Shown here piece after piece: positions 1 through 8,468 of a stretch of 64,000 nt of DNA. How positions within the stretch are numbered: the stretch's first letter is position 1; the number at the start of each line of letters is the position of its first letter. The stretch comes from Pseudomonas sp. B28(2017) (GTDB lineage: Bacteria > Pseudomonadota > Gammaproteobacteria > Pseudomonadales > Pseudomonadaceae). The DNA lies in assembly GCF_002113025.1 (NCBI RefSeq), contig NZ_NEJH01000016.1:1-64000 (forward strand), written 5' to 3'. A model generated the notes under the pieces. That model was given only the letters and a program-made list of their open reading frames with translations. It did not search any database and was not told the DNA's origin. The position numbers and the translations under genes are program-made.

Positions 1-579
1 CCGGATGAACACCTCCGCTCAGCCTGCCGAGGGGGCGGGTGGATCAAGATCAAGAGCGGCAGGCGAGCTAACGCTCGGCCTGTTGAGTGGTGAGGAGCGT
101 GGGTGTACGCCGACCTGCTTTTGCTCTGCTTTTGCTCTTCTGTGGGAGCGGGCTTGCTCCGGGCGGCGTTCCGACGATGGACGTCAACGATAACGCGTGC
201 GGCCTGATTCCCCGCGGTGTCCCGGCGTTTTTCGCGAGCCAGCCCGCTCCTACAGGGAAACGCGTTCAATTGCGATCAGGCCGGCCAGCAGGCCGCCTCG
301 CTTTTGCTTTTGCTTTTGATCTTCTTGCCCCCTCGAGAGGCCGAGCGCAGGTTCTGCGCAGTGGGCAACCCGGCATGGATGCCGGGTTAGCCGCGTACGG
401 CCAGGGATGGCCGATCGCGGCGGGCCCACGGAGCAGGACCGGAGCGAGGGAATGCCGAGCCTTGGCGAGGCACCGAACGTCAGGGGCAAAGCCCTTTGGT
501 TACTTTGGGGCTTTTCCAAAGTGACCCGCCGTAAAGGCGGAACCATAGGTGGCCGTGACCGCAGAAACGGATATGTACA
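1..579. repeat. Right part of a ~700 bp TIR-bounded repeat element (copy A, cut by window edge)
   Basis: This stretch is nearly identical to 914-1380 and 18699-19132. It ends at ACGGATATGTACA (567-579), which is the inverted complement of the TGTACATATCCGT that opens the other copies. It contains an internal REP doublet (about 150-255) and GC-rich 'CCCTCGAGAGGCCGA' segments. The overlapping reading frames on both strands have no recognisable domain and differ between copies, so I regard it as non-coding. Confidence 0.75.
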
Positions 580-669
580 CCGGTAAAAGACACGTCGCCC
601 AACACCCCGCCATCGCAAGCAGGCTTGCTCGCGAAGGCGGCCTGACAGCCAGCTGTCTTTTGTTGACTG

Positions 670-1380
670 TGTACATATCCGTTTCTGCGGTAACGGCGAC
701 TTAGGGTTTCGCCCTTACGGCGACTCACTTTTTTTGACAAACGCCTCAAAAAAAGTAAGCAAAAAAAGCGCTCGCCCCGAACGTCCGGCCCCTCGCCAGG
801 GCTCGGGGTTCCTTCGCTCCGGCATTCATCCGGGGGGCATTGCCCTCCGGTTGGCTTCGCTGCACCTACATGCAATGTGTTCGACTGCGTCGAACGGCGC
901 TGCGCGCCCATCCCCGGATGAACACCTCCGCTCAGCCTGCCGAGGGGGCGGGTGGATCAAGATCAAGAGCGGCAGGCGAGCTAACGCTCGGCCTGTTGAG
1001 TGGTGAGGAGCGTGGGTGTACGCCGACCTGCTTTGCTTTGCTCTGATCTGCTCTTCTGTAGGAGCGAGCTTGCTCCGGGCGGCGCTCCGACGATGGTCGT
1101 CAACGATGACGCGGGCTGTCTGAATCCCCGCGGTGTCCCGGCGTTTTTCGCGAGCAGGCTCGCTCCTACAGGGAAACGCGTTCAATTGCGATCAGGCCGG
1201 CCTGTAGGCCGCCTTGCTTTTGCTTTGGCTTTTGATCTTCTTGCCCCCTCGAGGGAATGCCGAGCCTTGGCGAGGCACCGAACGTCAGGGGCAAGAGCCC
1301 TTGGTTACTTGGGGCTCTTCCAAGTAACCCGCTGTAAAAGCGGAACCGTCAGCCGCCGTTACCGCAAAAATGGATATGCA
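670..1380. repeat. ~700 bp repeat element with terminal inverted repeats (copy B)
   Basis: It begins TGTACATATCCGTTTCTGCG at 670 and ends in a degenerate inverted copy ending ATGGATATGCA at 1380. Between them lies the same interior as copies A and C, including the CCGGATGAACACCTCCGCTC block (914) and an embedded REP doublet (about 1060-1175). No transposase is encoded, so it behaves like a MITE or composite intergenic repeat. Copies A and B are tandem, separated by about 90 bp. The terminal repeats are read directly; the mobility mechanism is inference. Confidence 0.75.
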
Positions 1381-1421
1381 CACCCTCAAAAATCCATATC
1401 GCCTGCCAACCAACCACTTCC

Positions 1422-2738
1422 TTACGGCCAGCCCGGCAATCTCAGCTCCGCACACAACCCGCCGCCTTCACGGTTGCTCAAGGTCAGCGCCCCGCCAATC
1501 GCGATCGCCAGTTGCTGGGCGATCGCCAACCCCAGCCCGGTGCCGCCGGTGCTGCGGTTGCGGGAGTTTTCCACGCGGTAGAACGGTTCCATCACTTGCT
1601 TCAGTTCTTCCTCGGCGATCCCCGGTCCTCGGTCGAGGATTTTGATCGACAGGTTGCCATCGGCCTGTTTTTCCACCTGCAACTCGGCGGCACCGGCAAA
1701 CTTCAGCGCATTGTCCGTCAGGTTGACCAGCACCCGGCGCAGGGCGTGGGGGCGGGTGTCGATGACGGCCGCACTCTTGCCTGTGAGCTGTACGTTCTTG
1801 CCCATGTCCTGATAGTCGAACACCAGGCTGTCGAGGAACGAGTCGAGGTCGGTGCGGCGGCTTTCTTCGGTGGCGCCGTGGATGCTGCGGGCGTAGGCCA
1901 CACCTTCGCGTACCAGGTGTTCCATTTCGCCCAGGTCGTTCCAAAGTTTGTCTTTTTCGCTGGAGTCGTCCATGAACTCGGCGCGCAGTTTCATGCGGGT
2001 GATCGGGGTTTGCAGGTCGTGGGAAATCGCCGCGAGCAGTTGCATGCGTTCCTTCAGGTACGCCGCGATGCGTGCCTGCATCGAGTTGAAGGCCTTGGCG
2101 GCGTGGGCGACTTCGGTCGGGCCTTTTTCGTTCAGGAGCACTGGGTGGGCATTGGGGTCCAGGTTCTCGACAGCGTCGGCGAGGCGGGTGAGGGGGCGGA
2201 TCGCGATTCTGACCGCCAGCCAGGAGCACGCAAGCATCAGCGCCAGTTGCCCGAGCAACACGATAGGCAGCCAAGGCGACAACGGGACCATCGCCGGGCG
2301 GACGTCGATGGTCAGCGGGCTGCCATCGGCCAGGTTCAAGTGCACTTGAAAATGTTTGTTCGGCCCGGGGATGTCGGTAAAAGTCATCGGGTAATCGTGA
2401 CCGATGGCATCCTTGATCGATGCGATAGCGATGGGCGCATCGGGCATGTCGGTGCGTATGGGCGTGCCCGGCGAGCCCTCATTGAGCAGGTAACGGTAAT
2501 TGCGTCGTTCCAGTTGTTGCAGCCAGCCTGCCCGCTCATTGGCGGGCAGGCGGTCGAGGATGGCAATGGACGTGGAAACGTCGGTTTCCAGATTGCCGAG
2601 CATGGTGTTTTTCGAGGATTCGTAGCGCTCGTAATACTGCGCACCGAAGGACAGCGCCTGGGCGAGGATCAGGCCGATCAGGAAGATCAGCGACAGCCGC
2701 GAGGCCAGGGTGCGCGGCCAATGTAACGCCTGCGTCAT
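1422..2738 (-). CDS. Two-component sensor histidine kinase
   Basis: This is a 438-residue membrane kinase. A first membrane segment (about 13-33) is followed by a periplasmic loop of about 120 residues, a second segment (about 156-177) and a HAMP-like linker. The dimerisation box AISHDLQTP carries the phospho-accepting His240, and an HATPase_c domain follows with NLTDNALKFA (N box), DRGPGI (G1) and GGTGLGLAI (G2). The start codon overlaps the stop of the upstream response regulator (ATGA), so the two are translationally coupled. The sensing loop has no cysteine but has several His and Met residues. The ligand is unknown; the DipZ and DUF2790 neighbours suggest envelope redox or metal stress (inference). 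Confidence 0.92.
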   Translation of the reverse strand: MTQALHWPRTLASRLSLIFLIGLILAQALSFGAQYYERYESSKNTMLGNLETDVSTSIAILDRLPANERAGWLQQLERRNYRYLLNEGSPGTPIRTDMPDAPIAIASIKDAIGHDYPMTFTDIPGPNKHFQVHLNLADGSPLTIDVRPAMVPLSPWLPIVLLGQLALMLACSWLAVRIAIRPLTRLADAVENLDPNAHPVLLNEKGPTEVAHAAKAFNSMQARIAAYLKERMQLLAAISHDLQTPITRMKLRAEFMDDSSEKDKLWNDLGEMEHLVREGVAYARSIHGATEESRRTDLDSFLDSLVFDYQDMGKNVQLTGKSAAVIDTRPHALRRVLVNLTDNALKFAGAAELQVEKQADGNLSIKILDRGPGIAEEELKQVMEPFYRVENSRNRSTGGTGLGLAIAQQLAIAIGGALTLSNREGGGLCAELRLPGWP

Positions 2739-3475
2739 GATTGATCGCCCAGGATTTCCACCGGCAGGGAAAATACATAGCCTTCGCTGCGCACGGTCTT
2801 GATGTAGGCCGGTTCGCGGGCGTCGTCCAGCAGGCGCTGGCGCAGGCGGCTGACCAGCAGGTCGATGGAGCGGTCGAACAGGTCGGCGTCGCGGCCCTGG
2901 GTCAGGTTGAGCAATTGATCACGGTTGAGCACCCGTTGCGGGTGATCGAGAAATACCCGCAGCAATCGATACTCGGCACCGCTCAAGGCGACCATGGTGC
3001 CGTCTGCATCGAGCAGGTGACGCGCCGAGGTATCCAGGCGCCAGCGGCCGAAGGCCAACAGGCGGCTGGCTTCGGTCACCACCAGGTTCGGCGGTAGCAT
3101 GCGGGTGCGCCGCAACACCGCGTTGATCCGCGCCAGCAGCTCACGGGCTGCGAACGGCTTGACCAGGTAGTCGTCGGCACCCATTTCCAGGCCGAGGATG
3201 CGGTCGGTTTCATCGTTGCGGGCAGTGAGCATCAGCACTGGCGTGGCCTTGTGTTTGCCGGCGCGCAATTCGCGGCACAGCAGCAGGCCATCGTCCCCCG
3301 GCATCATGATGTCCAGCACGATCAGGTCCACCGGGGTGGTTTCCAGAAAAGCGCGCATCTGCCGTCCATCCGCCACGACGGTGGTGCGCAGGCCGTTCTT
3401 CTTCAGGTAGTTGCCTACCAGCTCGCGGATTTCGCGGTCATCGTCAACGATGAGGATGTGATCAACGTGATCCAT
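2735..3475 (-). CDS. OmpR-family response regulator
   Basis: This is a 246-residue regulator. The receiver domain (1-120) has the acidic pocket DDD at 11-13, phospho-acceptor Asp55 in LIVLDIMMPG, and the conserved Lys of LVKPF. A C-terminal winged helix (about 135-240) includes LSGAEYRLL and RSEGYVFSLP. I chose the ATG at 3475 (MDHVDH) because the receiver fold starts right there; longer frames upstream add no domain. It forms a coupled pair with the kinase at 1422-2738 and is divergent from the DUF2790 gene. Tandem TGTAT repeats in the shared intergenic region are good candidates for its operator. Confidence 0.92.
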   Translation of the reverse strand: MDHVDHILIVDDDREIRELVGNYLKKNGLRTTVVADGRQMRAFLETTPVDLIVLDIMMPGDDGLLLCRELRAGKHKATPVLMLTARNDETDRILGLEMGADDYLVKPFAARELLARINAVLRRTRMLPPNLVVTEASRLLAFGRWRLDTSARHLLDADGTMVALSGAEYRLLRVFLDHPQRVLNRDQLLNLTQGRDADLFDRSIDLLVSRLRQRLLDDAREPAYIKTVRSEGYVFSLPVEILGDQS

Positions 3476-3545
3476 TGGGCCAAACCTCTGATGAATGGGG
3501 ATTGCCACACAGTCTATCGAGCCTCGGCGGGGTCGCCTGCCGCCC

Positions 3546-3635
3546 TTTGTATTGCAGTGTATCCGGCCTGCCTGCGGATACACACGAAGGCAAAAAAGAC
3601 GATTTCCAGCGGTTTTGTATTGCTTTGTATCCAGG
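3546..3635. promoter_or_regulatory. Two tandem TGTAT-N5-TGTAT sites, candidate response-regulator operator
   Basis: TTTGTATTGCAGTGTATCCGG (3546-3566) is repeated almost exactly as TTTGTATTGCTTTGTATCCAGG (3614-3635). Each copy holds two TGTAT half-sites 10 bp apart, one helical turn, which is the geometry OmpR/PhoB-type dimers use. The first copy also opens a 9-bp inverted repeat (GTGTATCCG, then CGGATACAC). The sites lie in the 305-bp gap between the divergent regulator gene and the DUF2790 gene. Binding is inferred. Confidence 0.55.
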
Positions 3636-3780
3636 CACCGTTCTGATACGTACCGATTGATTCTCGCCGATTCCCGACACAGACGAGATACCTCGCAGGC
3701 TTTTAATAGGTTCCATCGAGGCAAACCAGAGCGCCTCGGCCCAACGAACAGTTGACCTGTTGAAACCTGAGGAATCCGCC

Positions 3781-4044
3781 ATGAACACCAAAGCCATCTA
3801 CGCCGCCTGTCTGTTTGCCGCACTGAACATCTGCACCTTGTCGGCCCGTGCAGAAGCCGATGTCGCTCCCAAAACCTACACCTACGGCACCCAACTTGAC
3901 ATCAGGAAAGTGGTGTCGCTGACCGAGGACACTACACCTTCCTGCGGCGTGGTGAATGCGCGGCTGACGTATCTCGACTCCCAGTCCAAAACCCAGGTGC
4001 TGGGCTACAGCAAGCTGGCCGACAACTGCAACTCGGAAAACTGA
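3781..4044 (+). CDS. DUF2790 family small periplasmic protein
   Basis: This is an 87-residue protein with a cleavable signal peptide ending near SARAEA (about residue 24). A short mature domain carries the DUF2790 pattern: ...LDIRKVVSL, then a Cys in PSCGVV, YLDSQ, and a final Cys in DNCN. The two cysteines could form a disulfide. The start at 3781 gives a proper signal peptide. It is divergent from the two-component system and upstream of a small secreted peptide and a DipZ-like gene. Members of this Pseudomonas family often sit beside metal or envelope two-component systems, but the function is not known. A second member lies at 59337-59594. Confidence 0.85.
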   Translation: MNTKAIYAACLFAALNICTLSARAEADVAPKTYTYGTQLDIRKVVSLTEDTTPSCGVVNARLTYLDSQSKTQVLGYSKLADNCNSEN

Positions 4045-4092
4045 GTGTTGCGATCAACCACCGCTTAATCCATTTGAAACAGGAAGGACATC

Positions 4093-4347
4093 ATGAACAA
4101 CTTTTCCCGCTACTTGACCGCCATCGCCTTTTCCGTCGCCGGTGCGGCCGCCCATGCCAACGCCGCTGTCGAGCAAAGCGCCTGCGCCAGCAACACCTGC
4201 TTCCAGCTCACGCCGGTAGCAGAGAAGGGTACCCAGGGTTTCCTGGCGCAAGACGGTTCCAGCCGTACGCCGCAAGGGCAGATGCTCGCCGAGAACGGCA
4301 CCAGCCGCACGCCTCAGGGGCACTTGCTGGATGAGCAGACAGCTTGA
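4093..4347 (+). CDS. Small secreted protein with a duplicated TSRTPQG motif
   Basis: This is an 84-residue protein with a signal peptide (cleavage near AHANA, about residue 24) and a mature part of about 60 residues. Two cysteines (QSACASNTCF) are followed by an internal repeat: DGSSRTPQGQML, then NGTSRTPQGHLL. A GGAAGGA-like ribosome site precedes ATG 4093. It lies between DUF2790 and the DipZ-like gene in the same orientation, so co-expression is likely. I do not recognise a named family. The repeats and Cys pair suggest a periplasmic binding peptide (inference). Confidence 0.75.
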   Translation: MNNFSRYLTAIAFSVAGAAAHANAAVEQSACASNTCFQLTPVAEKGTQGFLAQDGSSRTPQGQMLAENGTSRTPQGHLLDEQTA

Positions 4348-4427
4348 GAACCCCCCAATCCGCTGTGGGTGCAGGATTGCTCCCACAGCGGCCATGTGTC
4401 GCCCTCTAACCTGTATCAGGTGATCCC

Positions 4428-5645
4428 ATGTTACTCATCGCTTTCCTGGGCGGCATATTGACCGTCCTCAGCCCGTGCATCCTGCCGGTCGTGCCATTCC
4501 TGTTCGCCGGAGCCGACCGCACACGCTCCTCGATCCTGCTCACTCTCGGCGGCATGGTCCTGACCTTTGCCCTGGTCTCCAGCCTGGCCGTGGTCAGCAG
4601 TGAGTGGGTGATTCAGGCCAGCAACACCGGCCGCCACGTAGCGCTGGCGGTGATGGTGCTGTTCGCCCTGTCGCTGATCTCCGCCCGGGTCGGTGACTGG
4701 CTGGCCCGTCCCTTCGTGTTGCTGGGCAATCGCATCGACCCGGACTCGCGCAAGATGTCCGGGCCGCTGGCTTCGATCATGATCGGTGTCGCCACCGGGT
4801 TGCTCTGGGCACCCTGCGCCGGGCCGATCCTCGGGGTGATTCTCACCAGCGCCATGCTACAGGGTGCGAACGCCGGCACCAGTCTGTTGTTGGTGGCCTA
4901 TGGCGCGGGCAGTGCGCTGTCCCTGGGGACCTTGATCTTTGCCGGTCGCGGCCTGGTCAATCGCTTGAAACCGTCGATTCCGGTCACCGGCTGGTTGCGC
5001 CGCGGCGCCGGGGTTGCGGTGCTGGCCGGTGCGGCGGTGATTGCAACGGGGGCCAACGACCTGTTGCTGGCCAACACCTCATCCGAAGGTGTCAGCCGTG
5101 TCGAGAAAGGCGTGCTGGAAACCGTGCCGAAAGTCGTCGATTACCTGGTCAGCAAGGTCAAGGCCGACAGCACCATGGACAATGCCCAGGGCGCGATGCC
5201 GTCGCTGTCCGGCGCAGTGGACTGGCTCAACTCGCCCGCACTGACCAACGAAGCCCTGAAAGGCAAAGTGGTACTCGTGGACTTCTGGACCTTCGACTGC
5301 ATCAACTGCAAGCACACCCTGCCGTACGTGAAGGACTGGGCGAAGAAATATGAAAAGGACGGCCTGGTGGTGATCGGCGTGCACACGCCCGAATACGGCT
5401 TTGAACGCATCATCGACAACGTCAAGGCCAAGGTGAAGGAATACGGCATCACCTACCCGGTGGCGATCGACAACAACTACGCGATCTGGCGCAATTTCGA
5501 CAACCAGTACTGGCCGGCGCACTACCTGATCGATGCCAAGGGGCAGGTGCGTTACACCCACTTCGGTGAAGGCAGCTACGACACTCAGGAAAAAATGATT
5601 CAGCAGTTGCTGGAGGAGGCAAGGACCAGCGCACCAGCAGCGTAA
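4428..5645 (+). CDS. DipZ-like thiol:disulfide protein (CcdA-like membrane domain + thioredoxin-like domain)
   Basis: The 405-residue protein starts with a CcdA/DsbD-type membrane domain (about 1-220) containing the two conserved cysteine loops LSPCILPVVPF and WAPCAGPILG. A redoxin domain (about 265-400) follows, with FWTFDCINCKHTLP and the active-site pair Cys291/Cys294. This is the DipZ architecture: the membrane part passes electrons from cytosolic thioredoxin to the periplasmic thioredoxin-like domain. It is the last gene of the 3781-5645 set and converges with the AraC gene 9 bp away. The likely role is reductive repair or detoxification in the periplasm. Confidence 0.88.
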   Translation: MLLIAFLGGILTVLSPCILPVVPFLFAGADRTRSSILLTLGGMVLTFALVSSLAVVSSEWVIQASNTGRHVALAVMVLFALSLISARVGDWLARPFVLLGNRIDPDSRKMSGPLASIMIGVATGLLWAPCAGPILGVILTSAMLQGANAGTSLLLVAYGAGSALSLGTLIFAGRGLVNRLKPSIPVTGWLRRGAGVAVLAGAAVIATGANDLLLANTSSEGVSRVEKGVLETVPKVVDYLVSKVKADSTMDNAQGAMPSLSGAVDWLNSPALTNEALKGKVVLVDFWTFDCINCKHTLPYVKDWAKKYEKDGLVVIGVHTPEYGFERIIDNVKAKVKEYGITYPVAIDNNYAIWRNFDNQYWPAHYLIDAKGQVRYTHFGEGSYDTQEKMIQQLLEEARTSAPAA

Positions 5646-5654
5646 TCCGCTCGA

Positions 5655-6647
5655 TCAATGGCTCACAGGTCTTGCCTCGTGGGCCATGTTTTTTTTCTCC
5701 TGACCGCGCCGCCATGCCGCCGGCGGTGCTCCAAACTCGCGACGGAAGGCCCGGCTGAAGGCAGTATCGGTCTGGTAGCCGACTTCTTCGGCGATCCGCG
5801 TCAATGAGCTGTTGCTGCTGCGTAACAGATTGGCGGCAAGCAACATGCGCCATTGCGTCAGGTACTGCATCGGTGACATCCCCACCAGTTGCTGGAAGCG
5901 TTCGGCCAACACCGATCTTGAGGTGCTGGCGGTGCGTGCCAGTTCGTCCAGCGTCCAGGCGTGGCAGGGTTTTTTGTGCAAGGCGTTGAGGGCGGCACCG
6001 ACGATGCGGTCACGCACGCCGGCCAGCCAGCCGGTACGGCCTTCGCCCTGTTCGTTCATGTACAGGCGCAGCACTTCGATGAACAGCACTTCGGCGAGTT
6101 TGGCCAAGACCCCTTCGCCGCCAGGGCGGGGCGAGCGGGCTTCGGCGAGGGCATAGCGCACGGAGGACTCCAGCCAGACACCGGCACTCGAACCGCGCAC
6201 ATTGACCCGCACCACGGCCGGCAATCCCTTGAGCAACATGCCCGCCAGCCGCGTGTCGCACGCCAGGTAGCCGCATACCAGGCGGGTGACCGCGCCACCG
6301 CCGCCATAACTCAACTGCCGGGGCCGGCGCGCCAGCACCGCATCCAGTCGCGCACCCGTGGCCGGGGGCAATCCCGGTCGGGAGCACATGCGATGAGCGT
6401 CGCCCTGAGGGAAGATCACCACGTCGCCCGCGCTCAGCAGCAGCGGCGGGTCATCGCCGAGTTCGACGTAGCACTCGCCCTCGGTGATCAGGTGAAAGAT
6501 CACCACCCGTTCTGCATCGGGCTCCAGAAACGGCGCCGCCGTATCGGCACTGGGCGACTGGTAGCACCAGGGCGCGGTGAACCGGGCATTGATGAAGATC
6601 GCACCGACCAGGTGCACGACGCGCAGGGTCTGTGACAGGGCGTCCAT
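5655..6647 (-). CDS. AraC-family transcriptional regulator (cupin-type sensor)
   Basis: This 330-residue regulator starts at ATG 6647 (MDALSQTLRVV). The N-terminal half is a cupin-like AraC-binding domain (FHLITEGECYVEL, SAGDVVIFPQGDAH). The C-terminal half has two helix-turn-helix units, with WTLDELARTASTSRSVLAERF and the signature VGYQTDTAFSRAFRREFG near 290-315. This layout matches the 'Cupin_6' AraC regulators that usually control a neighbouring oxidoreductase. It is convergent with the DipZ-like gene, so its target is not clear from position alone. Confidence 0.9.
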   Translation of the reverse strand: MDALSQTLRVVHLVGAIFINARFTAPWCYQSPSADTAAPFLEPDAERVVIFHLITEGECYVELGDDPPLLLSAGDVVIFPQGDAHRMCSRPGLPPATGARLDAVLARRPRQLSYGGGGAVTRLVCGYLACDTRLAGMLLKGLPAVVRVNVRGSSAGVWLESSVRYALAEARSPRPGGEGVLAKLAEVLFIEVLRLYMNEQGEGRTGWLAGVRDRIVGAALNALHKKPCHAWTLDELARTASTSRSVLAERFQQLVGMSPMQYLTQWRMLLAANLLRSSNSSLTRIAEEVGYQTDTAFSRAFRREFGAPPAAWRRGQEKKNMAHEARPVSH

Positions 6648-6827
6648 TGGGGTTTCCCCGTGGAAGGATTTCTGATTGTGAGCGCCTCGGCGCGCAACGT
6701 GGAATCTCCGGACGATCGGGCAGGCTTGGCCGACGATCGGGCAGGACGCCAACGCCCGTCAGGACGATAGTTTGTCTACGGGGTCAATACCGGCCCTGAC
6801 ACCCACAACAAGAAAAGAGAGGTTGCC

Positions 6828-7097
6828 ATGCCGAAGTTCGTGATTGAACGCGAGATCCAGGGCGCCGGAGCTTTGTCGGATAGGGATTTGAAAGCCGCTT
6901 CGCAAAAGTCCTGCCGGGCGTTGCGTGAGTTGCCAGAGGTGCAGTGGCTGCAGAGTTATGTCACCGGTGACAAGCTCTACTGCGTGTATATCTCGCCGAG
7001 CGAGGCGCAGATCCAGGAGCACGCCAGAATCAGTGGTTTTCCCGCCAACCGCATTTCTCAGGTCATGAACATCATCGATCCGACGACGGCGGAGTAA
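6828..7097 (+). CDS. DUF4242 (SCO4226-type) small protein
   Basis: This 89-residue soluble protein, starting MPKFVIERE, has a ferredoxin-like DUF4242 pattern: FVIEREIQGAGALS at the start, VQWLQSYVTGDKLYCVY in the middle and HARISGFPANRI near the end. The family includes the nickel-binding SCO4226 of Streptomyces. A GAGAGG ribosome site precedes the start. It is followed 44 bp downstream by a methyltransferase in the same direction. The biological role is unknown. Confidence 0.85.
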   Translation: MPKFVIEREIQGAGALSDRDLKAASQKSCRALRELPEVQWLQSYVTGDKLYCVYISPSEAQIQEHARISGFPANRISQVMNIIDPTTAE

Positions 7098-7141
7098 CCG
7101 CGGTCAGGCCCGATTCGTGTTTCAACCCAGAGACCTTCTCC

Positions 7142-7954
7142 ATGAGTACACCCATTGATCTGACTGCCTTGAAAAACCGCCAGATGGCCTCTTGGGCCAG
7201 CGGCGACTACGCCGTGATCGGCACCACCCTGCAAATTGTCGGCGAGCAACTGGCCGAAGCCTGCGACTTGTTGTGCGATGAGCGCGTGCTCGATGTTGCC
7301 GCCGGCAACGGCAACGCGACCCTCGCTGCGGCGCGCCGTGGCTGCCAGGTGACGTCCACCGACTATGTCGCGGCCTTGCTGGAACGTGGCGAAGAGCGGG
7401 CCCGGGCAGAACGCCTGAACGTCGCCTTCCAGGTCGCCGATGCCGAAGCCTTGCCCTTTGCTGACGGCAGTTTTGATGCCGTGCTGTCGACCTTCGGCGT
7501 GATGTTCACGCCAGACCAGCCCAAAGCCGCCGCAGAACTGGCGCGGGTTTGTCGCCCGGGCGGGCGGATCGGCCTGGCCAACTGGACGCCGGAAGGCTTC
7601 GTCGGCCAGATGTTCAAGACCCTGGGCCAGCACCTGCCACCTCCGCCAGGGGCGAATCCGCCCTCGCGCTGGGGCACCGAAGCCTGGTTGCACGAGCATT
7701 TTGACGAGCGGGAGTTTCTGCTCCAGGTGACGCGCCGCACATTCAATTTCCGCTATCGCTCGGCGGCGCATTTCATCGACACCTTTCGCGACTGGTACGG
7801 GCCGATGCACAAGGCCTTCGCCGCGCTGCCTGCCGACGGCGCCAAGGCCCTGGAGACGGACCTGACCGAACTGATCAACCGGATGAACCGGGCGGGTGAC
7901 AGGTCGCTGGTGGTGCCGAGTGAATACCTGGAGGTGGTGATTACGCGGCGTTGA
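7142..7954 (+). CDS. Class I SAM-dependent methyltransferase
   Basis: This 270-residue soluble enzyme has a Rossmann methyltransferase fold. The SAM motif I is VLDVAAGNGNATLAAA (near residue 55), the acidic motif II is TSTDYV, and FQVADAEALPFADGSFDAVLSTFG covers motifs III and IV. The C-terminal half carries substrate-recognition helices. The family is UbiE/Methyltransf_11-like, and the acceptor cannot be deduced. It may be co-transcribed with the DUF4242 gene. A REP doublet follows it. Confidence 0.88.
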   Translation: MSTPIDLTALKNRQMASWASGDYAVIGTTLQIVGEQLAEACDLLCDERVLDVAAGNGNATLAAARRGCQVTSTDYVAALLERGEERARAERLNVAFQVADAEALPFADGSFDAVLSTFGVMFTPDQPKAAAELARVCRPGGRIGLANWTPEGFVGQMFKTLGQHLPPPPGANPPSRWGTEAWLHEHFDEREFLLQVTRRTFNFRYRSAAHFIDTFRDWYGPMHKAFAALPADGAKALETDLTELINRMNRAGDRSLVVPSEYLEVVITRR

Positions 7955-7973
7955 TCGATAACAATGCAAAACC

Positions 7974-8070
7974 CCTGTAGGAGCGAGCCTGCTCGCGATG
8001 GCGGTCGTCCAGTCACAAGTGCTGTGTCTGAGATACCGCTATTGCGAGCAGGCTAGCTCCCACAGGGGGG
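7974..8070. repeat. REP doublet (REPIN)
   Basis: Two inverted REP arms, CCTGTAGGAGCGAGCCTGCTCG and GCGAGCAGGCTAGCTCCCACAGG, are separated by about 45 bp between convergent genes. Confidence 0.8.
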
Positions 8071-8079
8071 GCATGGCAT

Positions 8080-8466
8080 CTAAATCACTTCGGCACCACG
8101 TGCCTCCAGCAACTCGCGCAACACCGACCGATGACAATGCGCTTCTTCCTCGCAATAACAGCCCACGGCCAGTGAAGTCTGGTGGGACAGCGCGGCCAGC
8201 AGGTCCAGCATCTGACTGGCCGCAGGCTGGCTCATCTCGGCCTTGAACTTGCGTCTGAACACCTCCCAGGCTTTGGCATCCTGCGCAGCCTTGGCCTCGG
8301 CTACCAACTCTGCACTGGGCGACAGCAGCGGTTGCCAGACATCATAAAAATCCCGACGGGCGAATTCGGCTTTCGGTACGCCACGGGGAGGGCGGCGTAC
8401 CGTGCCCAGGCGCAGTCCTTCGTCGGGACGACGGGGTGATCCGAGTTGAACGATATGGACCGGCAT
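8080..8466 (-). CDS. DUF488 family protein
   Basis: This 128-residue protein starts MPVHIVQLGSPR at ATG 8466. DUF488 features are present: the N-terminal IVQLGS strand, FYDVWQPLLSPS, a helical WEVFRRKFKAEM segment, and the characteristic GCYCEEEAHCHRSVL near the C-terminus. The start codon lies 2 bp after the stop of the phosphatidylcholine synthase gene, so the two form an operon. A much longer frame upstream is the antisense of the neighbouring gene and was discarded. The function of DUF488 is unknown; the Cys/His cluster hints at metal or nucleic-acid binding (inference). Confidence 0.85.
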   Translation of the reverse strand: MPVHIVQLGSPRRPDEGLRLGTVRRPPRGVPKAEFARRDFYDVWQPLLSPSAELVAEAKAAQDAKAWEVFRRKFKAEMSQPAASQMLDLLAALSHQTSLAVGCYCEEEAHCHRSVLRELLEARGAEVI

Positions 8467-8468
8467 GA

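Noticed and set aside
87-1581. Several open frames of 90-190 codons on both strands in the first 1.6 kb
   Set aside because: They lie inside the repeated TIR element, change between its copies, and have low-complexity Arg/Ala/Pro translations with no domain.
3600-3780. Possible small RNA or riboswitch upstream of DUF2790
   Set aside because: Only the tandem TGTAT sites and the promoter region are evident; no conserved RNA fold could be recognised.
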